The translations under genes were made by a program, and so were the position numbers. The notes under the pieces are model-generated. The model saw only the letters and a list, made by a program, of their open reading frames with translations, ran no database searches and was not told the origin of the DNA. A stretch of 22,909 bases of DNA from Pseudomonadota bacterium (lineage in GTDB: Bacteria > Bdellovibrionota_B > Oligoflexia > Oligoflexales > Bin106), in contig JAPOQT010000241.1 of the NCBI GenBank assembly GCA_026710525.1, positions 1 through 22,909 of the forward strand. Reading direction: 5' to 3'. Below, piece by piece: positions 1 to 8,225 of the stretch. Each line of letters begins with the position of its first letter. Position 1 is the stretch's first letter.

Positions 1-2067
1 ATTGATTATGTGACGAATGAAAAATCTCATTCCGTCACCCTCTCCGATGATGGGGTGGCTTATTTAGAGAAGCGTCTTAAAATCGACAACCTTTATGATC
101 AAGAACATGTTCATTTGCTTCATTATTTAAATCAAGCTTTAAAAGCCTTCGTCCTTTACAAAAAAGATGTTGATTATGTGGTTAAAAACAATCAGGTGAT
201 TATTATTGATGAACACACTGGTCGGCTGATGCCAGGGCGAAGATATGGCGATGGTCTGCATGCTTCCATAGAGGCAAAAGAAAACGTCACAATTCAAAAA
301 GAAACCCAAACCTTGGCGAGTATTACTTTTCAAAATCTGTTTCGGATGTATCCCACGTTATCTGGCATGACTGGTACCGCTGATACTGAGGCGGTAGAGT
401 TTAAAAAAATCTATAACCTCGATGTGGTGGTTGTTCCTACCAATAAGCCTATTGTTAGAGAAGATAAGGACGATGTTATTTTTCGAACTGCCCGGGAGAA
501 GTTTGAAGCTATTGCTAATCACATAGCAGAAGCACAACAAAAAGGTCAGCCGGTGCTAGTAGGCACAACGTCCGTTGAGAAGTCAGAGTTGCTCTCATCA
601 CTCCTGAAAAAAAGAAAAATTATCCACGAGATTCTCAATGCAAAAAACCACTCGAGAGAAGCAGATATTATTGCCAAGGCAGGACATGTGGGTCATGTGA
701 CTCTAGCAACGAATATGGCTGGACGCGGTACAGACATTCAGTTGGGGCCAGGGGCTAAGGAAAAGGGTGGTCTTATGGTTATTGGTAGCGAAAGACATGA
801 GTCTCGGCGGATTGATAACCAGCTCCGAGGTCGTTCAGGGCGACAAGGTGATCCAGGGGTGAGTTGTTTTTTCTTATCCCTTGAGGATGATCTTATGCGG
901 ATCTTTGCGGCTGATAGGATTTCAGGTTTAATGAAAACCATGGGTTTAAATGAAGGTCAGGCCATTGAGTCATCCATGGTATCTAAGGCGATTGAAAAGG
1001 CGCAAAAACGTGTTGAAGAGCAAAACTTCGCCTCAAGAAAGCATCTCCTGGAATATGATGATGTGATGAATACCCAAAGAAACATTATTTACGACTTGAG
1101 AAAGCAAGCTCTTATGCTACAGCTTGATCTTGAGGAGGTCACCGAAGATGTGCTGTCTGATCATGTTGCGTTGTGTATGGAGCAAGCTGGCACCGTGTAT
1201 GAAGGCAGCAATCATGATGAAACTCAGGCAGCAGATGACACAACAAGCAGTGTGTCAAGGAGCGACTCAAAGCTCCGTCAGCTAGTTAAAAAAACATTTC
1301 TTGTCGATTTAGATCTCTTTCAGTCTGATGAAGATGTATCCCTTGTAGATGACGACACCTTATCATCAAAAATACTGACAGAACTGAATGATAAGTTTCG
1401 GGAGAGATTGGATTATATTGCTCAGCATCCACCCCTTAAACCCATGGTTCAGCTTTTTTATCTTTACAGTATCGATAAATTATGGAAAAAGCATTTAGCG
1501 AACATGGATTCCCTTAAAGACTCTGTGAGCCTTCGAGGTTATGGTCAAAGGAATCCTCTGCAAGAGTATAAGAAAGAGTCTTTTTTACTGTTTTCGTCTT
1601 TAATTGCCGAGTTAAATCTTGAAGTTACCCAGTTTATTTTAGCTCGTTTGCCAAAAGTCGTTGCCAAAGACGAGTCACAGCTGGTAGAAGAACATCCGGA
1701 TAGTGAATCAAATTCATCAGCCACAGAGGAGTCATCTATGGACGCAGAACTACTTCCCCCAGAGCTTTTAAAAAAGTTAAAAGCAGCTGGTATGTCGAAA
1801 CAGCAGCAGTTTGAGGTTGTTAGTGAATCAGCTCTGCTGCAAGAGAAGGCGATGGCTGATAAGGAAGCGGAAGTTGTGGGTGACTTAAAGCGCAAAAGTT
1901 GGTCGATACCAGCAGTTCACAATCATGAAGTCAAAGATTCGGAGCTTCCGCCCCAGGCTCGGAAGCCTCAACCACCAAGAAGAGCTAGCAAAAAACCTGC
2001 TCGAAATGACCCGTGTATTTGTGGTTCTGGCAAAAAGTATAAAAAGTGTTGTGGTCGTGGTGGCTAG
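1..2067 (+). CDS. secA: Preprotein translocase ATPase SecA, 5'-truncated by window edge
   Basis: SecA is the cytosolic ATPase motor that drives preproteins through SecYEG. The frame is open from base 1, so the first roughly 260 residues (NBD1 start, Walker A, DEAD motif) lie upstream of the window. Visible parts in order are: the rest of the preprotein cross-linking domain, the return to NBD1 (SGMTGTADTEAVEF), NBD2 with the helicase motifs VGTTSVEKSE, LATNMAGRGTDIQLG and RGRSGRQGDPG, the helical scaffold and wing domains, and an acidic/Ser-rich linker. The C-terminus is a zinc site, CICGSGKKYKKCC, of the CxCx8CC type that binds SecB and phospholipids. Length and motif order are normal for a Gram-negative SecA. 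It ends in TAG at 2065-2067. Family assignment is certain. Confidence 0.98.
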   Translation: MDYVTNEKSHSVTLSDDGVAYLEKRLKIDNLYDQEHVHLLHYLNQALKAFVLYKKDVDYVVKNNQVIIIDEHTGRLMPGRRYGDGLHASIEAKENVTIQKETQTLASITFQNLFRMYPTLSGMTGTADTEAVEFKKIYNLDVVVVPTNKPIVREDKDDVIFRTAREKFEAIANHIAEAQQKGQPVLVGTTSVEKSELLSSLLKKRKIIHEILNAKNHSREADIIAKAGHVGHVTLATNMAGRGTDIQLGPGAKEKGGLMVIGSERHESRRIDNQLRGRSGRQGDPGVSCFFLSLEDDLMRIFAADRISGLMKTMGLNEGQAIESSMVSKAIEKAQKRVEEQNFASRKHLLEYDDVMNTQRNIIYDLRKQALMLQLDLEEVTEDVLSDHVALCMEQAGTVYEGSNHDETQAADDTTSSVSRSDSKLRQLVKKTFLVDLDLFQSDEDVSLVDDDTLSSKILTELNDKFRERLDYIAQHPPLKPMVQLFYLYSIDKLWKKHLANMDSLKDSVSLRGYGQRNPLQEYKKESFLLFSSLIAELNLEVTQFILARLPKVVAKDESQLVEEHPDSESNSSATEESSMDAELLPPELLKKLKAAGMSKQQQFEVVSESALLQEKAMADKEAEVVGDLKRKSWSIPAVHNHEVKDSELPPQARKPQPPRRASKKPARNDPCICGSGKKYKKCCGRGG

Positions 2068-2116
2068 TTCGTTTTATCGCCAGCAAGGGGCGCTAATAAA
2101 AATGTTAAAGAACTTA

Positions 2117-2125
2117 TGATATAAT
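2117..2125 (+). promoter_or_regulatory. Extended -10 promoter upstream of the small membrane protein gene
   Basis: The sequence TGATATAAT is a perfect TGnTATAAT extended -10 element (TATAAT at 2120-2125). No good -35 hexamer is visible 17 bases upstream, which is typical of extended -10 promoters. Transcription would start near 2132, leaving about 60 bases of leader before the TTG start at 2195. It lies in the 127-base gap after secA, so it would give the next gene its own transcription. Confidence 0.6.
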
Positions 2126-2194
2126 CGCCGAGAGATCTTGTGAGTCAGAGCCATGAGGTTGCTCGCTCAATGAATGCTAGGCTAGGGTGCTATT

Positions 2195-2527
2195 TTGTCT
2201 GAATTTGACTTACCCCATCTTAAAAAAGAGCCTGAAATCGAGAAGATTTTACAAGAAACAAGCGACTTTCTAGCTAAAAACCCTCCAAACAAAGCAGATC
2301 ACTCGGTGGCTAAAGGTCACTCTCGTCAGCAAAATAAAAAAAGTAGCAGCCACTTTAGCACCATGGGGCCAACCGCTATTTCTAAGCGTTCGTCTAGAAA
2401 ACTAATCAAACGTAAAAAAAACCGGTCACTACATGTGGCTACTAAGGTTTTTTGGCTGTCCGTGATTCTCACTTTGGTGACGGCGGTGGCTTGGGTTATT
2501 TACCATTATTTACAAGGTAGCCCTTAA
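2195..2527 (+). CDS. Hypothetical single-span membrane protein
   Basis: A 110-residue protein I do not recognise. Residues 1-80 are hydrophilic, with an acidic start and then a very basic Ser/Lys/Arg-rich stretch (KRSSRKLIKRKKNRS). One hydrophobic helix follows at about residues 84-106 (VFWLSVILTLVTAVAWVIYHYL) with only a few residues after it. By the positive-inside rule the basic N-terminal region should be cytoplasmic, making it a tail-anchored-like protein. The start is a TTG: an in-frame TAG at 2183-2185 rules out anything longer, and AGGG at 2184-2187 can serve as ribosome-binding site. It is preceded by its own extended -10 promoter. Its stop is only two bases from the stop of the convergent ABC exporter, so no terminator separates them. 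Function unknown. Confidence 0.72.
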   Translation: MSEFDLPHLKKEPEIEKILQETSDFLAKNPPNKADHSVAKGHSRQQNKKSSSHFSTMGPTAISKRSSRKLIKRKKNRSLHVATKVFWLSVILTLVTAVAWVIYHYLQGSP

Positions 2528-2529
2528 TT

Positions 2530-4380
2530 TTAGGATGGCTTCTTTTGTTGCCACTGAATATCCCACAGATGACAGTAAGTGCCATGAGATAGGGCGAGTA
2601 GTTCTTGGTGAGTACCTGACTCAACAATACGTCCTTGTTTACCTAGAACATAGATCTTATGAGCCTGTTGAATGGTTGATAAGCGATGGGCGATAGCCAC
2701 CACAATTTTATTAGCTGACAGTTTATAGATGACATCGCTAAGATCTTTTTCCGTATCGCTGTCGATGGCGGAAGTTGCTTCATCGAGAATAAGGATAGGA
2801 GCCTTTTTTAGGATAGCCCTAGCCAAAGCTACCCGCTGTCGTTGTCCACCTGACAGTTTTATCCCTCGCTCACCAATTTCTGTATCCACACCATCTGGCA
2901 AAGTGCTTAACCATTTTTCTAACCGACACTCTCTTATTACTTGAGCAAGCTCTTGATCCGATGCTTCTGGCTGCCCATAAAGAATGTTCTGTCTGATGGT
3001 GGTATCAAATAAGAAGTTGTCTTGGCTGACGAAGGCACAAAGTCTCCTGATAGCTGAAGGTGAATAGTTACTAGTCGGCTCACCATCAAGGAGAATTTGT
3101 CCCGATGTTGGTTCATAAAATCGCAACATCAGTTTGACAAGGGTTGATTTGCCACTTCCGGTTTCGCCACAGATGCCGATAAATTGTCCTCGTTTTGCCA
3201 CAAGATCGACATTTTGCAGTACAGCACTAGGTTGTGGTTGCAGGTTATCCTTATTATGAGTTGGTGCTAGCTTTTGCGGCGGATAATGAAATCCAACGTC
3301 AGCGAGTCGTAACTCTTCTGGTGATTTGTGGCTGTCATAATCACGAGTGTTTTGTGACATATTTTCAATATGGTCATGATGTTCGGTGAGATCTAAAATT
3401 CGACTGAGGGAAGCCATAGCTCTTTGGTAAAGATCAACCACATCAGCGAGGGTGGTAAAGGGCCATAGTAGTCTCTGGGTTAAAAATACCAGGGTTGAGT
3501 AGGCGCCCACCCCTAGCTTTCCTTCAAAACATAGGTAACCACCGATCAGCAAAGTAGCAAGAAAACCAGTAAGGATAAATATCCTTACTGTGGGGGTGAA
3601 GACAGAGCTGGTCTCAATGGCTCTTTGATTAGCCTCAACATATTGTTGAGACAGCTTGTTTAGTTGGTTGAGTTCGAACTTTTCCTGATGGAAGCTCTTA
3701 ACGGTTAGGATTCCTGAAAACACTGAAGATAACCGTTTGGCAATATGTTCGCTAGCTGTGCGGGTGTCCTGGTACAGGGGCTGAAGTTTTTTCTGAAACC
3801 GGTATGACCAGGCAGCAATCAATGGCATGGGCAGTACAGCACATAAAGCGATAATCGGAGAAATGTAAACAAATACGGCCGTCACAAGCAGGGTGGAGGA
3901 TATGAGCTGGATAATTGAGTTCATGCCGCCATCTAAAAAACACTCTAACTGATTAACATCTTCGTTTAAGGTGGTGACAAACTGGCCAGTTGATTCATTT
4001 TCATACCAACCTAATCCGTAGGAAAGGGTGGCCGAACACCCTTCCATTCTCAATATGTGTTGGACTTTTTGTGACAACCCACGCCAGGTAATTTTTTGCA
4101 AGTACTCAAAAAAAGATTCGAGACTCCAAATAACAAAGGTTAACATGCCGAGCACAGTGAGTATCCAAAGATAATCCGTGGAATTTAATAGCCGAGCTAA
4201 AAAACTCTGATCTTTTTGAACAACAGTGTCTACTGCCACACCAATAAGGATTTCTGGCGCAATATCAAAGACCTTATATAGGGTTGAATAAATAATGCCC
4301 TTGAGTCCCTGAACACGAAGATGGGGGCGTGTTTGCCATAGGGTGAGAAGGGGATGGCTGCCGTGTGCTTTTTTTTCCAT
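2530..4380 (-). CDS. ABC exporter, fused membrane and ATPase domains (MsbA/LmrA-like)
   Basis: A 616-residue half-transporter that should work as a homodimer, exporting a lipid, peptide or drug across the inner membrane. Residues about 20-330 form a type I exporter membrane domain with six spans. The ATPase domain has Walker A GETGSGKS (405-412), the signature LSGGQ (509-513), Walker B ILILDE (529-534) and the H-loop His (about 565). The order membrane-then-ATPase and the length fit MsbA-like exporters. The substrate cannot be told from sequence. The ATG at 4380 is preceded by AAAGG with good spacing. It lies 25 bases downstream of yidC on the same strand and is likely the last gene of that operon. 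Confidence 0.93.
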   Translation of the reverse strand: MEKKAHGSHPLLTLWQTRPHLRVQGLKGIIYSTLYKVFDIAPEILIGVAVDTVVQKDQSFLARLLNSTDYLWILTVLGMLTFVIWSLESFFEYLQKITWRGLSQKVQHILRMEGCSATLSYGLGWYENESTGQFVTTLNEDVNQLECFLDGGMNSIIQLISSTLLVTAVFVYISPIIALCAVLPMPLIAAWSYRFQKKLQPLYQDTRTASEHIAKRLSSVFSGILTVKSFHQEKFELNQLNKLSQQYVEANQRAIETSSVFTPTVRIFILTGFLATLLIGGYLCFEGKLGVGAYSTLVFLTQRLLWPFTTLADVVDLYQRAMASLSRILDLTEHHDHIENMSQNTRDYDSHKSPEELRLADVGFHYPPQKLAPTHNKDNLQPQPSAVLQNVDLVAKRGQFIGICGETGSGKSTLVKLMLRFYEPTSGQILLDGEPTSNYSPSAIRRLCAFVSQDNFLFDTTIRQNILYGQPEASDQELAQVIRECRLEKWLSTLPDGVDTEIGERGIKLSGGQRQRVALARAILKKAPILILDEATSAIDSDTEKDLSDVIYKLSANKIVVAIAHRLSTIQQAHKIYVLGKQGRIVESGTHQELLALSHGTYCHLWDIQWQQKKPS

Positions 4381-4405
4381 GATGCCTTTGGGTGCTTATG
4401 ATAGC

Positions 4406-6112
4406 CTATGACTTTTTGCTCAAGATATAATTAAAATACTGCTGTTGAATAATAGAGACAATCGAATTAACTAGCATATATAGAACCATGCCAGACGGGA
4501 AGCCAATCATCATCACGGAGAATATCACCGGCATCCATAAGAGGATTTTCTTTTGTAGATCATCGCCGCTAGGTTGTGGAGTGAGTTTTTGTTGAATAAA
4601 CATAGCGGCAGCCATGAAAGCGGGTGTGAGAAAATAGGGGTCAGGAGCTGATAGGTCTTGGAGCCAGGCAACAAATGGAGCATGTCGGAGTTCAACGGCT
4701 GTGGATAACACTCGGTAAAGGGCAAAAAACACGGGCATTTGTGGCAGGATAGGCAAGCAGCCCCTCATGGGGTTGATTTTATTTTCACTCATAAAAGCCA
4801 TCATTTTTTGTTGTTGGGTTCTGAGATCGCCTTTGTATTTTTCTCTGATTTTATTTAATTCGGGTTGTAGTAGACGGCTTTTATGCATTGATTGAGCAGC
4901 AGCGCGAGTCAGGGGAAAAAACAGTATTTTCAGTAGTAAGGTGAGTAAAATAATGGCCATGCCATAGTTACCGGTGAGATCAAAGAAAAAGTGTAAGACA
5001 TAAAAAAGAGGTTGAGCTAGGAAGCCAAACCAGCCAAGGTCGATTGTCTCATTCAATCGGGGGTGATTTTCTTGGGTAATGCGGTAGTCCTTGGGACCAA
5101 AGAAAAGACCAACGTTCATCTCAACAGACTGAGTTCCTCCGAGTTGGCCGAAGTTTTGCCCTAAAAACATGGATAGCTGACACGACCCAGCCGGGCCAGC
5201 TGGTTTTTTATAGAGACTGAAGTATCCTCGTACCGACTGAAACTCGGCACTAGGCGGGTTTTGGTTTTGAGCTGTTTGTCTACCTGGTAGCAGAGCTGTT
5301 ATGAAGTGATAGCGATCGAAGCCAAGGAGGTCAATGAGGCTAAGGGGGCTTTTTTTGACAAGTGTTTTGGTATGATCATTGTGACAAATTTTCTCGCTAT
5401 CATATCGGTCGAGTGTGGATTGGGTGAGAGCAATCATCGACGGCCGACCTTGTGGGATGGCTGGTAGCATAAAGTTTTTTTTGACGGCAGCAGGCGGAGC
5501 AATGACATCGGCAAGAGCTAAAAAGAGATTGAGTGGCTTGGGGGTTGGTGAGGTGTTTTCAATGGTCACATGCCAAAGCACGGTGAATCCAGTAGTGGGA
5601 AAACGGTAGGATTGGGTGATTTTAAAGTCAGCGGCATCCCGAATCAGGGTAACAGCACGGTCCTCTTTCAGGACGGTAAAAGAGCGAGGAGCTAACCCCT
5701 CGCCAAGCAGCACCGCTTGAGTCCAGAGATGATCTCCAACTAAATTAACCGGAGTACCGTTAGCTAAATCTGTGAAATAGTTTTTCAATTCAACCCGTGC
5801 AAAGCCACCAGTACCTGGATTCATATGCCAACGAACATCATCATTTTCAAAAATAATCTCATCTTGAGCCACTAAAGGTGGTGTTGCCGCAGGTGGTGGT
5901 GCCGCAGGTGATTCATTGGGCCAGTTGTTTTCTGGTGCCATCACAGGATCAGGACTACTCGGTACCGGCGCAACACTTTTTTGTGGCGACGGCACGTTTT
6001 GCGGTGTTGGTTGATTGAGATGGGGATATTTGTTTTTTAAGTGTTTGTCATAAGCGAAAACAAAGAGCAAAAAAATGATCACACTGATGACGGAGACTTT
6101 GTCAAATTTCAA
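4406..6112 (-). CDS. yidC: Membrane protein insertase YidC
   Basis: YidC inserts and folds inner-membrane proteins, alone or with SecYEG. It has 568 residues, the normal Gram-negative size. An N-terminal span (about 7-24) is followed by a Pro-rich linker (35-80), a large periplasmic P1 domain, then the conserved five-span core. The groove Arg is kept (SMHKSRLLQPEL), as are the coiled cytoplasmic loop and the CLPILPQMPVFFALY segment. The start must be TTG at 6112: an in-frame TGA lies three codons upstream and no ATG follows until deep in the linker. The TTG overlaps the yidD stop by four bases (TTGA), and a GGAGG about 12 bases upstream lies inside yidD, which suggests translational coupling. 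Confidence 0.97.
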   Translation of the reverse strand: MKFDKVSVISVIIFLLFVFAYDKHLKNKYPHLNQPTPQNVPSPQKSVAPVPSSPDPVMAPENNWPNESPAAPPPAATPPLVAQDEIIFENDDVRWHMNPGTGGFARVELKNYFTDLANGTPVNLVGDHLWTQAVLLGEGLAPRSFTVLKEDRAVTLIRDAADFKITQSYRFPTTGFTVLWHVTIENTSPTPKPLNLFLALADVIAPPAAVKKNFMLPAIPQGRPSMIALTQSTLDRYDSEKICHNDHTKTLVKKSPLSLIDLLGFDRYHFITALLPGRQTAQNQNPPSAEFQSVRGYFSLYKKPAGPAGSCQLSMFLGQNFGQLGGTQSVEMNVGLFFGPKDYRITQENHPRLNETIDLGWFGFLAQPLFYVLHFFFDLTGNYGMAIILLTLLLKILFFPLTRAAAQSMHKSRLLQPELNKIREKYKGDLRTQQQKMMAFMSENKINPMRGCLPILPQMPVFFALYRVLSTAVELRHAPFVAWLQDLSAPDPYFLTPAFMAAAMFIQQKLTPQPSGDDLQKKILLWMPVIFSVMMIGFPSGMVLYMLVNSIVSIIQQQYFNYILSKKS

Positions 6113-6351
6113 GGTAGGTCAACGCCTCCTTTGGAATATGGATGGCAACGGAGAAGGCGGCAAGTGATTTTTTTGATAGCTACATGAATGGGGTCTTTTT
6201 CTAAGCACTGTAAAGCGTAGCTAGAGCAACTAGGATAAAACCGACACACTGGGCCAAACCATGCGCCCAGTAGAGGGCTGAGGGTATAGCGATATAAAAT
6301 GATGGTAGCTATTAGGCTGGCTCGGATAAGTTTTCTAACAAACAAAATCAT
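6109..6351 (-). CDS. yidD: Membrane protein insertion efficiency factor YidD
   Basis: An 80-residue member of the YidD family (formerly haemolysin-like DUF37), a small membrane-associated protein that helps membrane-protein insertion near YidC. The family core is plain: YRYTLSPLLG, CRFYPSCSSYAL with the paired Cys residues, and the C-terminal RCHPYSKGGVDLP. An N-terminal hydrophobic helix precedes it. It starts with ATG, begins 57 bases after the rnpA stop and overlaps the yidC start by four bases, matching the conserved rpmH-rnpA-yidD-yidC order. Confidence 0.97.
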   Translation of the reverse strand: MILFVRKLIRASLIATIILYRYTLSPLLGAWFGPVCRFYPSCSSYALQCLEKDPIHVAIKKITCRLLRCHPYSKGGVDLP

Positions 6352-6408
6352 AAGAGTGTCGTAACAAAAACAGATGAATGGGTGGATTGACGTTACCTAT
6401 GAACAGCA

Positions 6409-6891
6409 TTAGGTCTGATTATGAGAGCTCGGCCTCAGTTTGGTCACCGATGTTTTGTCACCAGCAGATTGTGTCTGGCTAACGGCGGAGGGAGTAAAAA
6501 CTTTTTGGGCGACGGCTAAAATAGCGGTTAGTAGATCACCTTTTAACTGATGAAAATCAGCAGTCGTCGCTTTTTTCTTAGCAATAATAACAAACTCCAT
6601 CGGTGGCCATGACTCGTTACACCACGGTTGTTGTTTCGAGGGGATCATAAGCCCAGGGAGGTGCCTGTAAGACTCGCGAATACGTCTCTTAATTAAGTGT
6701 CTTGTCACAGAGCCTCCTATCTTTTTTGATACAATGATCCCAGCTCTTCTTTTGTCTGCAGGAATGGCGAGTAAAACAAAATAACGTGATACGTATTTCC
6801 TGCCCCCCTCTAGAATCCTTTTATAGTCTCGAGTTTTAACAATTTGCTCGGATTTGGGAAATGTGAACGAGATCAACAGACAAGCACTCAC
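6409..6891 (-). CDS. rnpA: Ribonuclease P protein component
   Basis: The protein cofactor of RNase P, which helps the catalytic RNA trim 5' leaders from pre-tRNAs. The family signature is complete: an N-terminal FPKSEQIVKTRDYKRIL helix, a central beta sheet (RRAGIIVSKKIG) and the RNR motif region (RHLIKRRIRESYR, about residues 64-76). At 160 residues it is about 40 longer than most homologues. The extra is a polar Ser/Thr/Gln-rich C-terminal tail after about residue 130. The start chosen is GTG at 6891, 29 bases after the rpmH stop; no strong ribosome-binding site is visible, and a TTG six residues in is an alternative. Co-transcribed with rpmH. Confidence 0.94.
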   Translation of the reverse strand: MSACLLISFTFPKSEQIVKTRDYKRILEGGRKYVSRYFVLLAIPADKRRAGIIVSKKIGGSVTRHLIKRRIRESYRHLPGLMIPSKQQPWCNESWPPMEFVIIAKKKATTADFHQLKGDLLTAILAVAQKVFTPSAVSQTQSAGDKTSVTKLRPSSHNQT

Positions 6892-6920
6892 TAGGAGGGG
6901 TTCTTCATGATTATGCAGGG

Positions 6921-7070
6921 TTATTTTTTAAAGATACTCACCGTGAGTCTTTTTCGTCCTTTAGCTCGTCTCTGGCTGAGCACGCGCCGACCACTCAAAG
7001 TGGACATTCGCTCGCGAAAGCCATGGGTTCTGAGGCGTTTAATCCGAGATGGTTGATAAGTTCTTTTCAT
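6921..7070 (-). CDS. rpmH: 50S ribosomal protein L34
   Basis: A 49-residue, very basic protein matching L34 from end to end: it begins MKRTYQPSRIKRLRTHGF, continues through ERMSTLSGRRVLSQRRAKGR and ends in KRLTVSIFKK. L34 binds 23S rRNA in the large subunit. The ATG at 7070 is preceded by AGAAAGGG with eight bases of spacing. It is the first gene of the rpmH-rnpA-yidD-yidC cluster. Upstream of it lies a 180-base leader containing two inverted repeats and then ctaA, not dnaA. Confidence 0.97.
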   Translation of the reverse strand: MKRTYQPSRIKRLRTHGFRERMSTLSGRRVLSQRRAKGRKRLTVSIFKK

Positions 7071-7096
7071 GGGGTTTACCCTTTCTACAACACAAC

Positions 7097-7102
7097 TTTA
7101 TA
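7097..7102 (-). promoter_or_regulatory. Possible -10 element for rpmH operon
   Basis: On the minus strand TATAAA lies 27 bases upstream of the rpmH start. No good -35 hexamer is visible at 17 bases spacing. The inverted repeat at 7117-7134 occupies the -35 position. Weak on its own, but rpmH normally has its own promoter. Confidence 0.3.
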
Positions 7103-7116
7103 CATGTTTGCCCATC

Positions 7117-7134
7117 GAGTCATTCACTTGACTC
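7117..7134. repeat. Perfect inverted repeat in the rpmH upstream region
   Basis: GAGTCA TTCACT TGACTC: two six-base arms separated by six bases. It sits 47-64 bases upstream of the rpmH start, over the -35 position of the putative promoter, so an operator or an mRNA hairpin are both possible. Confidence 0.45.
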
Positions 7135-7170
7135 ACTACTTGTTTGTGACGTTTGAGAGCATCCTGCACA

Positions 7171-7186
7171 TAGCTCACAAGAGCTA
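7171..7186. repeat. Short perfect hairpin between ctaA and rpmH
   Basis: TAGCTC ACAA GAGCTA forms a six-base-pair stem with a four-base loop, 65 bases after the ctaA stop on the minus strand. There is no T-tract after it on either strand, so it is not a typical intrinsic terminator; it may help end or stabilise the ctaA transcript. Confidence 0.4.
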
Positions 7187-7250
7187 AGAATCTCTTCTAC
7201 TGTAATTTGCAGATAAAGGCAAGTCACTCTTTAAATGGACCTTCAGTATA

Positions 7251-8225
7251 TCACGATCCTTTTGTCATTTGAGGGTTTTTGCTAGGGGCTGACATCATGT
7301 CTTCAATACCGATCGCTACCAGTAAGAGCCACAGAATTAATGCTAAGGCTAGATGAACTAGCTGGCTCCATAAAGGCACGAGTAAGATCCAATTGAGTAC
7401 GCCAAAAAGAAGTTGTCCGATGGTAGCTATCACCAGGCTGACAGCCAACCTTTTGAGAAATAGCGCCACTGGTTGTGAGTGAGTAAGAATATTTTTGACG
7501 TAAATAACCAGAATTAAACTCGTGGCTATCGCTAAGAAGGGATGAACTTTTCTTAGTTTGACCAAAAAATGAGCTTGGGGCATATGAGCTTGCCAAAAGC
7601 CTTCGGCGAGAGAATCGACGGGAAATAAGGTGTCACCCAGAGCCACCATAGCACCAGAAGCAGAAACAAGGAGTAACAAGCATACGCAGCTAACAAAAAC
7701 AGGTTTTTTTACCACAGCTTTGCCCAGTTGTCCTATTCCCGGGGCTATCCTTACGACACTGATGAAGTGGATCCACTGGGTGGCAAGTAATAGAAATGTA
7801 TTAATTAAATGGGCTCCCATAACATAGGCGCGAATGGCAGAAGGGTTTTCACCCACGAGTTCGAGGAGGACGAGCATGGCTCCAATTCCAGCTTCAATCA
7901 TCACAAACAACAGACATAATAAAGACCAAGCCCGACAGGGATGATGTTTTTGAAAGCAGCGAAATGATAGAAAAACGCCACCCAGGATGGTGACTAGGAG
8001 TAGTCCGCTCATGGCTCGATGAGTAAATTCAATCATGGTACTCACGGCTGCTGGTGGGATAAATTCACCATGACACAGGGGCCAACTTGCGCCACAACCA
8101 GCTCCTGAGCCTGTGGCTCTTACGAGAGCCCCCCACAAAATAACCAGAAAGCAGTAGACGAGGTTCGTCCCTAGATACCAAGGGGTAAACTTAGCAAGTG
8201 TTCTACGAGATCGTGTTGACTGCAT
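7251..8225 (-). CDS. ctaA: Haem A synthase (COX15/CtaA family)
   Basis: Converts haem O to haem A for aa3-type cytochrome oxidases in the inner membrane. About 324 residues with eight predicted spans in two four-helix halves. The four haem-ligand His are in place: EFTHRAMSG (about 69), GAHLINTF (139), KVHPFLA (228) and LVHLALA (291). The first external loop has GAGCGASWPLCHG, with a Cys pair seven residues apart as in the CtaA classes with a redox-active Cys pair. The start taken is ATG at 8225, overlapping the upstream gene's TGA by one base (TGATG); a GTG one codon earlier is equally in frame. No oxidase subunits or ctaB are in the window. Confidence 0.95.
   Translation of the reverse strand: MQSTRSRRTLAKFTPWYLGTNLVYCFLVILWGALVRATGSGAGCGASWPLCHGEFIPPAAVSTMIEFTHRAMSGLLLVTILGGVFLSFRCFQKHHPCRAWSLLCLLFVMIEAGIGAMLVLLELVGENPSAIRAYVMGAHLINTFLLLATQWIHFISVVRIAPGIGQLGKAVVKKPVFVSCVCLLLLVSASGAMVALGDTLFPVDSLAEGFWQAHMPQAHFLVKLRKVHPFLAIATSLILVIYVKNILTHSQPVALFLKRLAVSLVIATIGQLLFGVLNWILLVPLWSQLVHLALALILWLLLVAIGIEDMMSAPSKNPQMTKGS

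Noticed and set aside
2152..2172. Tiny reading frame (six codons) in the leader before 2195
   Set aside because: No ribosome-binding site and no amino-acid bias typical of attenuation leaders; expected by chance.
4700..4708. Perfect DnaA-box sequence (TTATCCACA on the minus strand)
   Set aside because: A single copy inside yidC coding sequence, with only one other near match (620-628, inside secA). No cluster and no AT-rich unwinding region, so not an origin.
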